From Cellulosimicrobium protaetiae (lineage in GTDB: Bacteria; Actinomycetota; Actinomycetes; Actinomycetales; Cellulomonadaceae), in the NCBI RefSeq assembly GCF_009708005.2, contig NZ_CP052757.1:4340001-4404000 (forward strand): a stretch of 64,000 nucleotides of DNA, in the 5' to 3' direction. The notes under the pieces were generated by a model. That model did not search any database, was not told the origin of the DNA, and saw nothing but the letters and a program-made list of their open reading frames with translations. Positions 10,431 through 18,797 of the stretch are shown one piece after another. Both the position numbers and the translations under genes were made by a program. Each line of letters begins with the position of its first letter. The first letter of the stretch is position 1.

Positions 10431-11380
10431 GCGGCCACCGCCTTCTGTCGTGCGTCGATCCGGGGGTCGAGCAGGGGGTAGAGCAGGTCGACCACGAGCG
10501 TGACGACCACGAACACGAGGGCCGAGAGGACGACGACCGCCTGCACCACGGGGATGTCCTGCGCGTCCACGGACGTGACCGTGAGCCGCCCGAGGCCCGC
10601 GCGCGAGAACACCGTCTCCGTGACGACCGTGCCGCCGAGCAGTCCGCCGACGAGGACCCCGAGCACGGTCAGCGCGGGGATCGCGGCGTTGCGGAGCGCG
10701 TGACCGAAGTGCACGCGCGCCCGGCTCGCGCCCTTGGCGCGCGCGGTCTCGACGTACGGCTCGTCGAGCGTCCCGCGCAGGCTCCGGGCGAGCACCTGGG
10801 CGAGCGCGGCGCTCGCCGGCACGGCGAGCGTGATCGCCGGCAGCACGAGGCTGATCGCACCCTCGTTGCCGATCGCCGGGAACACCGGGAGCTGGAAGGA
10901 GAGCCACTGCAGGAGCAGCAGGCCCAGCCAGAACGGCGGCAGGGCGACGCCGAGCGGCGGGAGCGAGGCGAGCGCGTGGCGCAGCCAGGTCGCGCGCGGG
11001 AACGTGCTCGCGATCGCGATGCCGGCACCCGCCACGACCGCGAGGACGAGCGCCGCAGCCGTGAGCTTGAGCGTCTCGGGCAGCGCTTGGAGCACGAGCT
11101 GGGTCGCGGGCGCGCCCGACGAGTACGACGTGCCGAAGTCGAGGCGCAGCGCGTGCCACAGCGCGTCGCCGTACTGCACGAGCACGGGCCGGTCGAGGCC
11201 GTACTGCGCGCGCAGCGCGTCGAGCAGCGCGGGGTCCACCTGGTCCGCCTCGCCGCCGCCGCTCGCCATGAGCGCGGCCGGGTCGCTGGGCAGCAGGTAG
11301 AGGACGAAGAACGAGATCGTGAACGCCGCCCAGAGCACGAACAGCCCCTGCCCGGCGCGACGCAGGACGTATCGGCCCAT
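10427..11380 (-). CDS. ABC transporter permease (DppB type)
   Basis: A 317-residue permease with six hydrophobic segments. The N-terminus MGRYVLRRAGQGLFVLWAAF and the following SFFVLYLLPSDPAAL are typical of DppB/OppB proteins. The EAA-like loop LDEPYVETARAKGASRARVHFGHALRNAAIP contacts the ATPase. It pairs with the DppC-type permease to form the membrane channel. It is 72 bases downstream of the binding-protein gene, a gap that contains a short GC-rich inverted repeat (CCGCCTGCCCGACGC with its complement), often found after highly expressed binding-protein genes. Confidence 0.93.
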   Translation of the reverse strand: MGRYVLRRAGQGLFVLWAAFTISFFVLYLLPSDPAALMASGGGEADQVDPALLDALRAQYGLDRPVLVQYGDALWHALRLDFGTSYSSGAPATQLVLQALPETLKLTAAALVLAVVAGAGIAIASTFPRATWLRHALASLPPLGVALPPFWLGLLLLQWLSFQLPVFPAIGNEGAISLVLPAITLAVPASAALAQVLARSLRGTLDEPYVETARAKGASRARVHFGHALRNAAIPALTVLGVLVGGLLGGTVVTETVFSRAGLGRLTVTSVDAQDIPVVQAVVVLSALVFVVVTLVVDLLYPLLDPRIDARQKAVAA

Positions 11381-11452
11381 GGTCGGCCTCCTTCCGTGGG
11401 GGGACGGTCCGCCTGCCCGACGCCGCGGCGTCGGGCAGGCGGACCCGGCGGG

Positions 11453-13081
11453 TCAGCCCTGGGTGACCCAGGCGTCGTAGAAGTCGAGGCGTGAGGACGC
11501 CTCGAACGTCAGGCCGTGGACCGTGTCGGCGGCCGCGATGATCGTCGACAGCTCGTAGACCGGGATCGCGTGGCCCTTCTGGACCAGGAGGCGCGACGCC
11601 TCCGTGACGAGCTCCTGCCGCTCGGCCGGGTCGGTCGCCGCGGCCGACGCGTCGAGCAGGTCGTCGACCTCCTCCGCGTCGCGCTGGTTGATGTTGCGCG
11701 CGTTCGCCGAGAAGATCGTCCGCAGCACGTCCGGGTCGGAGCGCGTGAGGTTGTAGTAGTCGAAGTCGAAGTCGCCGCTCTCCGTGATGGCCTGCGACTC
11801 CGCGACGGTCACGTGCTGGAGCTGGAGGTCGACGCCGATCTGCGCGAGCTGCTGCTGGACCAGCTCGAGCGGCTCGGGCACCTGCCAGAAGGTCACCGTC
11901 GTCGAGAGCTTCTGGCCGTCCTTCTCACGGACGCCGTCGGCGCCCTCGACCCAGCCCGCGTCATCGAGGATCTTCTTGGCGCCCTCGGGGTCGTAGGCGA
12001 GCTCGTCCGCGACGCTCTCGTAGAGCGGCGTCGAGTGGGACAGGACGCCGGTGGCCGGCTCGTCCTGCTCGCTCAGCACCGTGTCCGCGATCTGCTCGCG
12101 GTCGATCCCCTTGAGGATCGCCGTCCGCACGGCCTCGTCGCCCGCGAGCGGGCTCGACTCGTTGGGGAACAGGTTGAACACGACGCCCGGGTTGGCCCGG
12201 TACTCGAGCCAGAACCCGTTGCCGTCGAACTGCGGGAGGTCGACGGTCGAGATCGCGGCGGTCGCGTCGATCTGCCCGGACTGCAGGCTGCCGCTGCGCA
12301 CGCTCGCCTCGGGGATGACCTTGAACGTCACGGTGTCGAGGTAGGCCTCGCCCTGGTGGTCGTTCGCCTCCGAGCCCCACGCGTAGCCCGCGACCTTCTC
12401 GAGCACGATCTCCTGGTCCTGCGTGTAGGACTTCACCGAGAACGGGCCGGAGCCGACGAACTTCCCGGCGCACCGGTCCTCGACGCTCAGGTCGGCCGAC
12501 GACGGCGCGAGCAGGCCGAGCGAAAACGTCGACGTCGCCTGGAGGAACTGGGCACTCGGCGCCGCGAAGTCGACCGTGAGGGTCTGCGGGTCGGTGACCG
12601 TGGTGCCCTCGTAGCCGACGAGGTACTGCGACCCGAGCGACGCCGTCGCGCCGAGGGCGACGATCGCGTCGAAGTTGGTCTTGACCGACTCGGCGTCGAT
12701 CGGCGTGCCGTCGGCGTACGTCGCGTCGTCTCGCAGGTGGAACGTGTAGCTCGACGCGTCGTCGTTCACCTCCCAGCTCTCCGCGAGCCACGGCAGGATC
12801 TCGCCCGACTCCGGGTCCTGCGCCGTGAGCGACGCGACGGTCTGGCGGGCCGCGGCGATGGCGTCGTTGTTGCCGACCTGCTGCGGGTCGATGCAGTGCG
12901 AGTCGACCGTGATCGCGAAGGTCAGGTCGCCGCCCGCCACGGGCTCGCCCGTCGGGCTCGGCGACCCGCCGCCGTCGGACGCGCCGGAGCCTCCGCCCGC
13001 GCACGCGCTGAGCAGGAGGCCCGTCGCGGCGGCCGCCGCGGCGACGGTCAGGGACCGGCGTCGGTGAGGTGTGGGGATCAT
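11453..13081 (-). CDS. ABC transporter substrate-binding lipoprotein, family 5
   Basis: A 542-residue SBP_bac_5 lipoprotein. Signal peptide with Arg residues 7-9, a hydrophobic Ala-rich core and lipobox LLSAC (Cys27), followed by a Gly/Ser linker. Domain motifs include YTFHLRDDATYADGTPIDAESVKTNFD and, near the C-terminus, GHAIPVYELSTIIAAA. It binds the ligand for the Dpp-type transporter downstream. Family members bind peptides, nickel, glutathione or sugars; sequence alone does not decide. The SAM-IV riboswitch about 100 bases upstream argues for a sulfur source such as a methionine/cysteine-containing peptide, glutathione or an organosulfur acid. Confidence 0.93.
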   Translation of the reverse strand: MIPTPHRRRSLTVAAAAAATGLLLSACAGGGSGASDGGGSPSPTGEPVAGGDLTFAITVDSHCIDPQQVGNNDAIAAARQTVASLTAQDPESGEILPWLAESWEVNDDASSYTFHLRDDATYADGTPIDAESVKTNFDAIVALGATASLGSQYLVGYEGTTVTDPQTLTVDFAAPSAQFLQATSTFSLGLLAPSSADLSVEDRCAGKFVGSGPFSVKSYTQDQEIVLEKVAGYAWGSEANDHQGEAYLDTVTFKVIPEASVRSGSLQSGQIDATAAISTVDLPQFDGNGFWLEYRANPGVVFNLFPNESSPLAGDEAVRTAILKGIDREQIADTVLSEQDEPATGVLSHSTPLYESVADELAYDPEGAKKILDDAGWVEGADGVREKDGQKLSTTVTFWQVPEPLELVQQQLAQIGVDLQLQHVTVAESQAITESGDFDFDYYNLTRSDPDVLRTIFSANARNINQRDAEEVDDLLDASAAATDPAERQELVTEASRLLVQKGHAIPVYELSTIIAAADTVHGLTFEASSRLDFYDAWVTQG

Positions 13082-13184
13082 GTCGTGCTGCTCTCCTCGT
13101 GTGCCGGCTGAGGACCGGCGATCGTCCGGCGCCGGTGGTCGTCCGCGCCGGGCCGAGGGCCGACGCGGCGGGGGATCCCACCGG

Positions 13185-13302
13185 GGTGCCGTGCTTACCG
13201 CGCGGCGGGAGCCACGCGGTCAGGTCGTTCCCGGAGCACCCCGTCACGTCGAAGGGTTGCTGGTCAGCGAGCCGGGCCTGGGTGCTGACGCTCGTCACCT
13301 GG
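13185..13302 (-). promoter_or_regulatory. SAM-IV riboswitch (upstream of Dpp-type ABC operon)
   Basis: Minus-strand leader with AGGTGACGAGCGTCAGC, GGCCCGGCTCGCTGACC, AGCAACCCTT, GGGGTGCTCCGGG and ACGACCTGACC in the SAM-IV order. P2 here is GTCAGC with GCTGAC, different bases but the same pairing as the other copies. GGTAAGCACGG at the 3' side matches the downstream GGCAAGCG segment. TTGACT at about 13329-13334 may be the -35. It is the most divergent of the four copies (CAGCAACC instead of CGGCAACC). The flanks (13082-13184, 13303-13386) hold no other gene. Confidence 0.82.
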
Positions 13303-13386
13303 GGGCAGGAAAGACAATCCCGACGGGTTGAGTCAAGTTTCGAGACGGCCGTCCCGCCAGGCGGACGGATGTTTCGTCTCCCCGCC

Positions 13387-13442
13387 GTGGGCATGAGAAG
13401 GGCCCGGTCTCGCCGCGCGAACCGGGCCCCTTTCATGCCCAC
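13387..13442. terminator. Terminator downstream of the LLM monooxygenase gene
   Basis: 22-bp stem with two mismatches (13387-13408 with 13421-13442) and a 12-base loop, 15 bases after the stop of the gene at 13458. It separates the long monooxygenase operon from the SAM-IV leader of the ABC operon. Confidence 0.8.
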
Positions 13443-13457
13443 GACCGGTGGGGCGGG

Positions 13458-14555
13458 TCAGGTGGCGGTGAAGCCCGCCGCGCGACGGGCGTCTGCCGGG
13501 CTCCACAGGTCGGTCTTCACCTCGGCCTTCACGACCGGGACCACCTCCTCCGCGAACCGGCGCAGCACGTCCTCCTGCTGCGTCGCGGGGATGAGGTGGT
13601 TGACGGACACCGACTGGAGGTCGTGCCCGTAGGAGGCGTGGTAGTCGAGGATCTTCTCCGCTACGCGCTCCGGCGAGCCCACCAGCGCCGGGCCGCGCTC
13701 GACGGCGTCCTCGACCGTCCGGAAGCTCGGCGCCTTCCCCACGGCATCCGGCCCGTAGCCGCGACGTGCCGCCGCCGCGACCTGGCCCTCGTAGATCGGG
13801 CGGTACTGCTCGACCGCCTCCTCCGTCGTGTCGGCGAGGAACAGCCCGCCCGAGCCCGACCCCACGAACCCGTACGCCGGGTCGTGCCCGTGCGCCGCGT
13901 ACCGCTCGCGGTAGCGGTCGATGAGCACCTGGTAGTTCTCGCGCGGCTGCAGCGCGTTGGCGCTGACGATCGGGTCCCCGTACCGCGCCGCGAGCTCCAC
14001 CGCGAACTGCGACGTCGCCGACCCGTGCCAGATGCGGAACGGCCCGGCGAACGGACGCGGCAGCGTCGTCGCGCGCTCCAGCGCGTGCCGGTGCCGCCCG
14101 CTCCAGCTCACGTCCTCCTCCGACAGCAGCAGGCGCAGGAGCTCGTAGTTCTCCTGCAGGTACTCGTACTGCTTGTCGATGTCGAGCCCCAGCAGCGGGT
14201 ACTGCAGCACCTCGTTGCCCTTGCCGATGACGATCTCCAGCCGCCCGCGGCTCAGCTGGTCCACCGTCGCGAGGTCCTCGGCGACGCGGATCGGGTCGAG
14301 CAGCGACAGCACCGTCACGCCGGTGCTCAGGAGGATCCGCGACGTCCGCGCCGCGACCGCCCCGAGGATCACCGTCGGTGCCGACGACAGCACCTCCCCC
14401 GCGTGCCGCTCCCCCACCGCGAACGAGTCGAACCCGAGCTCCTCCGCCAGCACCGCCGTCTCCACGACCCGGTTCAACCGGTCGGACGGCGCGACCGCCT
14501 CCCCGGTCACCGGATGGGGCGGGTTGAACACGATGTCGAGTAACTGGAACCGCAC
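13458..14555 (-). CDS. LLM class flavin-dependent oxidoreductase (1 of 5)
   Basis: A 365-residue bacterial-luciferase-like monooxygenase using reduced flavin. Features: MRFQLLDIVFNPPHP, AEELGFDSFAVGERH (strand-turn typical of the fold), SRILLSTGVTVLSLLDPIRVAEDLATVDQLSRGRLEIVIGKG and, at the C-terminal side, ALVGSPERVAEKILDYH. The GTG start at 14555 follows AAGGAGCAGGACC. It is the last gene of the long minus-strand set, ended by a strong hairpin. It is separated from the preceding LLM gene by a 150-base gap holding a palindromic repeat. Substrate unknown; the context suggests an organosulfur compound or an intermediate of its breakdown. Confidence 0.9.
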   Translation of the reverse strand: MRFQLLDIVFNPPHPVTGEAVAPSDRLNRVVETAVLAEELGFDSFAVGERHAGEVLSSAPTVILGAVAARTSRILLSTGVTVLSLLDPIRVAEDLATVDQLSRGRLEIVIGKGNEVLQYPLLGLDIDKQYEYLQENYELLRLLLSEEDVSWSGRHRHALERATTLPRPFAGPFRIWHGSATSQFAVELAARYGDPIVSANALQPRENYQVLIDRYRERYAAHGHDPAYGFVGSGSGGLFLADTTEEAVEQYRPIYEGQVAAAARRGYGPDAVGKAPSFRTVEDAVERGPALVGSPERVAEKILDYHASYGHDLQSVSVNHLIPATQQEDVLRRFAEEVVPVVKAEVKTDLWSPADARRAAGFTAT

Positions 14556-14606
14556 GGTCCTGCTCCTTGCTGTCGTCGTTCGTGGTCGGGCCGAGCGGGC
14601 TCGCCA

Positions 14607-14695
14607 CCGAGATCGGCAGTGCCAGTCGAGGTCGGCACGTGCACGTGCCGATCTCGGCCGGGGCCGCCGACCTCGTCCTTCTCTGCCGATCTCGG
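14607..14695. repeat. Nested palindromic intergenic element
   Basis: Outer arms CCGAGATCGGCAG (14607-14619) and CTGCCGATCTCGG (14683-14695) are perfectly complementary. Inside lies the 18-base palindrome CGGCACGTGCACGTGCCG, continued by a second copy of the right arm. It sits 10 bases after the stop of the LLM gene at 14706, so it may act as a terminator, attenuator or mRNA-stabilising structure inside the operon. Confidence 0.7.
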
Positions 14696-14705
14696 TCCCG
14701 GACCG

Positions 14706-15821
14706 TCAGGCCGCGGCCGCCTCCGCGGTGGCGGCGTCGCGCTTCGCGACCTCCTCGCGGACGATCGGGATGACGTAGCGGCCGAAGTCGATCGCGTCGT
14801 CGAGCAGGTCGTAGCCGCGGGCGGAGATGACGCGGACGCCGAGGTCGTAGTACGCGAGGAGGGCCTCGGCGACCTGCTCGGGCGTCCCGACGAGCGCGTT
14901 GGAGTTGCCGGCGCCGCCGGTGGCCTTGGCCGTCGCGGTCCACAGGGCGGTGTCGAAGCGCTCGCCCTGGGCGGCGATCTCGAGGAGTCGCTGAGACCCG
15001 GCGTTCTCGGGCTTGTCGATCGGGTGCCGACGGCTGAGCTGCCCGCCCGCGGCCGCCTTGCGCGCCTCGATCCGGTCGAGGACGCGGTGCGCCTTCTCCC
15101 AGGCGAGCTCCTCGGTCGGGGCGACGATCGGCCGGAACGCGGCGTGGATGCGGGGCGGCGTCGCGCGGCCCGCGGCGGCGGCCTCGGCGTGCACGCGCGC
15201 GATCTGCTCGGCGGTGCGGTCGAGGGGCTCGCCCCAGACGGCGTAGATGTCGGCCTCGGCCGCGCCGACGCGGAACGCGGCGTCGGACGACCCGCCGAAC
15301 GAGATGGTCGGGGTGCGTCCCTCGAACGGCTTGGCGTCGAGCACGAAGTCGTCGAAGTCGTAGAACGGGCCGTGGTGGTCGAACGGCTCGGCGCTCGCCC
15401 AGGCCTGCTTCACGATCTGGATGTACTCGTGGGTGCGCGCGTACCGCTCGTCCTTGGTCAGCGTGTCACCCTCACGGCCCTGCTCGTGGTCGTTGCCGCC
15501 GGTGATGAAGTGGACGGAGAGCCGCCCGCCGGAGAGCTGGTCGAGCGTCGCGAACGTCTTCGCGGCGTAGGTCGGGTAGGACACGTTGGGCCGGTGCGCG
15601 AGCAGCAGCTCGATCGAGTCGAGGCGCGCCGCGGTGTAGGCGGCGAGCGCTGCGGGCTCGGGGCCGGAGGAGCCGTACGCGAAGAGCACGCGCGTCCACC
15701 CGTTGTCCTCGTGCGCGCGCACGATGCGCTCGAGGTAGGCGGGGTCGAACGCGGCGGTCGTGCGCTCGGTGGTCTCCGAGGCGTCGTTGGTCGTGGCGAT
15801 GCCGAGAAACTCGACGGGCAC
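14706..15821 (-). CDS. LLM class flavin-dependent oxidoreductase, SsuD/sulfonate monooxygenase-like (2 of 5)
   Basis: A 371-residue FMNH2-dependent monooxygenase related to alkanesulfonate monooxygenases, which release sulfite from R-SO3H. Motifs: MPVEFLGIATTNDASE, VLFAYGSSGPEP, AKTFATLDQLSGGRLSVHFITGGNDHEQ followed by REGD, and YARTHEYIQIVKQAW. PTISFGGSSDAAF and ALVGTPEQVAEALLAYYDLG are typical C-terminal elements. The GTG start follows AAGGAGACCACC. It is preceded by the rhodanese gene. It should need reduced FMN from a partner reductase; the SAM-IV-controlled pair at 3404-4572 is the best candidate. The precise sulfonate or other substrate is not known. Confidence 0.9.
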   Translation of the reverse strand: MPVEFLGIATTNDASETTERTTAAFDPAYLERIVRAHEDNGWTRVLFAYGSSGPEPAALAAYTAARLDSIELLLAHRPNVSYPTYAAKTFATLDQLSGGRLSVHFITGGNDHEQGREGDTLTKDERYARTHEYIQIVKQAWASAEPFDHHGPFYDFDDFVLDAKPFEGRTPTISFGGSSDAAFRVGAAEADIYAVWGEPLDRTAEQIARVHAEAAAAGRATPPRIHAAFRPIVAPTEELAWEKAHRVLDRIEARKAAAGGQLSRRHPIDKPENAGSQRLLEIAAQGERFDTALWTATAKATGGAGNSNALVGTPEQVAEALLAYYDLGVRVISARGYDLLDDAIDFGRYVIPIVREEVAKRDAATAEAAAA

Positions 15822-15932
15822 GGTGGTCTCCTTGTCGTGGGGATGGGTGGTTCAGGGCTGGCGGGTCGGGCAGTCGACCCCGCAGCGACCGGACGCCGGG
15901 TGGCCGGACGTCGTCGGGCACCGCGGCGAGGG

Positions 15933-16304
15933 TCAGGCCTGCGCCGGTGTCGGGTCGGCGGGTACCTCGACCGGGTCGGACGCCGGTAGGCCGGCGTCCT
16001 TCCAGGCCGGGAAGCCGCCGTCGACGTGGGACACGTTCGTGTAGCCGCGCTGGGCGAGCGCCTCGGCGACGGGGCCGGAGCCGTTCGGCGACCCGCACAC
16101 GACGACGACGGGCGTGTCGAGCGAGATCGCCGGGTTGCCGGCGGGACCGAACAGCGCGTCGAGGTCGTTGCGGTCCGCGAGCGTGGCACCGGGGATCTCG
16201 CCGTGAGCGGCGCGGCCGCCGGCCGAGCGCACGTCGATCAGCAGAGCGCCGTCGGCGACCTTGGCGCCGGCGTCGGTCGCGGTCTGGAGGGGCGGGGTCG
16301 TCAT
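15933..16304 (-). CDS. Single-domain rhodanese-like sulfurtransferase
   Basis: A 123-residue rhodanese domain. LLIDVRSAGGRAAHGEIPGATLA is the classic N-terminal half. The active-site loop reads VVVVCGSPNGSGPVAEALAQRGYTNV, with the catalytic Cys in place, then HVDGGFPAWKDAGLP. Such proteins carry persulfide or move sulfane sulfur. Placement between two LLM monooxygenase genes suggests handling of reduced sulfur released by them. The ATG at 16304 is preceded by GAAGGAGACGCTCCACC (AAGGAG). A second rhodanese gene in the window (53121-53612) is also in a sulfur context. Confidence 0.9.
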   Translation of the reverse strand: MTTPPLQTATDAGAKVADGALLIDVRSAGGRAAHGEIPGATLADRNDLDALFGPAGNPAISLDTPVVVVCGSPNGSGPVAEALAQRGYTNVSHVDGGFPAWKDAGLPASDPVEVPADPTPAQA

Positions 16305-16330
16305 GGTGGAGCGTCTCCTTCGAAGGTCGT

Positions 16331-16402
16331 CGCGAGATCGACCCGCACGCCCGAGATCGACCTTCAGGAGGTCGATCTGGCGACGCAGGGGTCGATCTCG
16401 CG
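16331..16402. repeat. Nested perfect hairpins abutting an LLM stop codon
   Basis: Outer arms CGCGAGATCGACCC (16331-16344) and GGGTCGATCTCGCG (16389-16402) pair perfectly, and inner arms AGATCGACCT and AGGTCGATCT form a second 10-bp stem with a 5-base loop. The element directly touches the stop of the gene at 16403. It resembles the 14607-14695 element in design and in the GAGATCG word. It is probably an intra-operon terminator or stability structure. Confidence 0.7.
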
Positions 16403-17680
16403 TCAGGGGGTGGTGGCGAGTGCGGGAGCGACGACGGCGCCCGCGGCCGCGTCGGGGGCAGAGCTCGCGAACCAGTGCTCCGCGAGCAGCTCGAACGAGC
16501 GGCGCGCGTCGTCGGCGTCGTGGGTCGCGGTGGTGACGAGCAGCTCGTCGGCGCCGGTCGCGCGGCGCAGCGTCTCGAGCCGCTGCACGACCGTCTCCGG
16601 GTCGCCGACGATCCGCGTGTCGACGCGGTCGGCGACGAGCGCGCGCTCGGCCTCCGGTCGCTCCTCCCACGCGGGCGAGGTGCCCGGCTCGGGGTACGCG
16701 ATCGCGCCGTCGACGCCGCTGCGGATGGAGAGCACCCAGTCGGCGAAGGGCGTCGCAAGCTCGCGCGCCCGCTCGATCGTGTCGGCGACGAGCACGTCGG
16801 CGGACACGACGACGTACGGCTCGTCGAGCACCCCGGGCCGGAACGCCTCGCGGTAGGCGGCGACGGTGTCGATCGTCGCCGACGGTGCCACGTGGTAGTT
16901 CGCGGCGATCGGCAGCCCGAGCTCGCCCGCGACGCGCGCGCTCTCACCGGGGCTCGACGCGAGGACCCACAGGTCCCAGTCGGCACCCTCGACGGGCGGG
17001 CTCACGTACGGCGTCCCGTGCTCGTCGCGGTACGTCCCGGCACGCAGACCGAGCACGAGGTCGAGCTCGTCGCGAAAGCTGACCGGCGTGCGCGAGGCGC
17101 CGACGATCCGCTTCTGGGCGAGGATCCGCTCGCGCAGCACGGAGTCGTTGACGTTCGACGGCGGCGCTCCCGGGACGTAGAGCCCCTCGACGACGCGCGG
17201 CCCGGTCGTACCGCGCGGCGCGGTCCGCAGCGGACCGCCGGTGCCTTGCGTGCTGCCCTGCGCGCCCGTCGCGTCCTTCGGCGGAGTGAACGCCCGCCCC
17301 AGACCGAGGTCGACGCGGCCCGGGTGCAGCGCGGCGATCGTCCCGAACTGCTCGGCGGCGACGAGCGGGCTCGTCGTGCTCAGCAGCACGGCTCCGCTGC
17401 CGACGCGGATGCGCTCGGTCCGGGCCGCGACGGCCGCGGCGAGCACGGCGGGCGAGGCCGAGCCGACCCCGGGCGACAGGTGGTGCTCGGCGTACCAGAC
17501 GCGGTGGTAGCCGAGCCGGTCGAGGTCGCGCGCGAGCCCGACGGCGCGGCGCACCGCGTCCTGGCCCGTCGCCCCCTCGGGCACGATCGCGAGGTCGAGG
17601 ACGGACAGCGGGACGCGGCCGGACGCCGGTCGCGGCCCGCCGGCGGTGGCGGTCTGGTGCGGGTGCTGGTGGGACGACAT
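16403..17680 (-). CDS. LLM class flavin-dependent oxidoreductase, MsnO8/YtmO-like (3 of 5)
   Basis: A 425-residue luciferase-like protein of the MsnO8 group. Motifs: VPLSVLDLAIVPEG, DLDRLGYHRVWYAEHHLSPG, RIRVGSGAVLLSTTSPLVAAEQFGTIAALHPGRVDLGLGRA, then VSPPVEGADWDLWVLASSPGESARVAGELGLPIAAN, the usual selective segment of this group. The region around residues 145-185 (TGAQGSTQGTGG...) is a low-complexity insert not seen in typical members. Bacillus YtmO (CmoO), needed for S-methylcysteine salvage, belongs to this group, which suits the context. The ATG at 17680 is preceded by GAAGGAAGCC. An 18-base tandem repeat lies just upstream. Confidence 0.9.
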   Translation of the reverse strand: MSSHQHPHQTATAGGPRPASGRVPLSVLDLAIVPEGATGQDAVRRAVGLARDLDRLGYHRVWYAEHHLSPGVGSASPAVLAAAVAARTERIRVGSGAVLLSTTSPLVAAEQFGTIAALHPGRVDLGLGRAFTPPKDATGAQGSTQGTGGPLRTAPRGTTGPRVVEGLYVPGAPPSNVNDSVLRERILAQKRIVGASRTPVSFRDELDLVLGLRAGTYRDEHGTPYVSPPVEGADWDLWVLASSPGESARVAGELGLPIAANYHVAPSATIDTVAAYREAFRPGVLDEPYVVVSADVLVADTIERARELATPFADWVLSIRSGVDGAIAYPEPGTSPAWEERPEAERALVADRVDTRIVGDPETVVQRLETLRRATGADELLVTTATHDADDARRSFELLAEHWFASSAPDAAAGAVVAPALATTP

Positions 17681-17691
17681 GGCTTCCTTCA

Positions 17692-17760
17692 GTGGTGGAG
17701 CGGCGACCGGTGGTCGAGCGGCGGCTGGTGGTGGAGTGGTGGCTGGTCGTGGAGCGGTGG
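17692..17760. repeat. 18-bp tandem repeat, about 3.8 copies
   Basis: Consecutive units begin at 17692, 17710, 17728 and 17746 with consensus GTGGTGGAGCGGTGGCTG and 1-4 changes each. The array fills most of the gap between two co-directional genes and ends next to the ribosome site of the LLM gene at 17680. Copy number may vary between strains and could affect translation. Confidence 0.75.
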
Positions 17761-17795
17761 ATCCCGGCTGCTCCCGACCGCGGGACGGGACCGGG

Positions 17796-18797
17796 CTACT
17801 TGGACGGGAACCCGAGCGCGGCGAGCGTGGGTCGCAGGTGGGCGCGCCCGCGCAGGGCGCCGGGGACGCGCAGGCGGTCGACGACGCGGTCGCGCCACCC
17901 GCCGTCGAGCCCTTCCTCGCGGTAGAAGGGCGCGATCCGCTGCTCGTACGCCGCGACGTGCTCGTGCTGGCCCGCGGCCCGGTAGCGCTCGGCGTGCAGC
18001 ACCGCGGCCTGCGGCAGCCGCGGCTTGACGCGCTCGCCGCCCGCGGGGTCGGGGTGGCCGACGACGAGCCCCACGACCGCGACGACGCCCTCGGGCAAGC
18101 CGAGCTCCGCCGCGACCTGGGCCGGGTGGTTGCGCAGCGCCCCGATGTAGACGGTGCCGAGGCCGAGCGACTCGGCCGCGACGACGGCGTTCTGCGCGGC
18201 GAGCGCGGCGTCGAGGAACGCGACGACGGTCGTCTCGAGGTAGTCGGTCGCCTCGAGCCGGACGCCCTCGCGCTCGCCGAGGGCGCGCGCCCGGGCGACG
18301 TCCGCGAGCCACACGAGCAGCAGCGGCGCGGTCCGGACGTGCTCCTGGTCGCCCGCGAGCGCCGCGAGCCGGTCCTTGCGCGCGGGGTCGGCGACGGCGA
18401 CGACGCTCCAGAGCTGGAGGTTCGACGACGTCGGCGCGGACTGCGCGGCGGCGACGAGCGTCGGCACGACGTGGTCGGCCAGCGGGTCGGCGAGGTAGCG
18501 GCGCACGGTGCGGTGCGCGAGCTGGATGTCGAGCACGCCCCCCGGCAGCCCGGCGGCGCGCGCCAGCCCTTCGGCGGCTCCAGGCGCGACGTCACCGGAG
18601 GCCTCCGGGCCGACGCCGTAGCGTGCCCCGAGCGTCGCGTGGACCCGGTCGAGCACAGCGTCGGCGGGCCCGGCGTCGGGTACGGCGTCCGCGGGCACGG
18701 CAGCACGCCCGCTCGCGGGGTCGGTCGGGTCGGTCTCCCGGTCGTCGCTCGACGTGGTCGTCGCGGTGGCGGGATCCGTGGCGGGGGCGATCGTCAT
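17796..18797 (-). CDS. Nitroreductase family flavoprotein (NfsA/Frp-like)
   Basis: A 333-residue NAD(P)H:FMN oxidoreductase fold. After an Ala/Pro/Asp-rich N-terminus of about 50 residues, family signs are LAHRTVRRYLADPLADHV, VAAAQSAPTSSNLQLWSVVAV, NAVVAAESLGLGTVYIGALRNHP and VVGLVVGHPDP, typical of the NfsA/FRP branch that can reduce free flavin as well as nitro compounds. C-terminal HVAAYEQRI and WRDRVVDRL also fit. The start overlaps the stop of the FAD oxidase gene (ATGA). In this operon it may be a dedicated flavin reductase or an oxidoreductase acting on a pathway intermediate. Confidence 0.9.
   Translation of the reverse strand: MTIAPATDPATATTTSSDDRETDPTDPASGRAAVPADAVPDAGPADAVLDRVHATLGARYGVGPEASGDVAPGAAEGLARAAGLPGGVLDIQLAHRTVRRYLADPLADHVVPTLVAAAQSAPTSSNLQLWSVVAVADPARKDRLAALAGDQEHVRTAPLLLVWLADVARARALGEREGVRLEATDYLETTVVAFLDAALAAQNAVVAAESLGLGTVYIGALRNHPAQVAAELGLPEGVVAVVGLVVGHPDPAGGERVKPRLPQAAVLHAERYRAAGQHEHVAAYEQRIAPFYREEGLDGGWRDRVVDRLRVPGALRGRAHLRPTLAALGFPSK

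Noticed and set aside
14607-14695. Attachment site or insertion-sequence end
   Set aside because: No integrase, transposase or target duplication nearby; operon continuity favours an RNA-level role.
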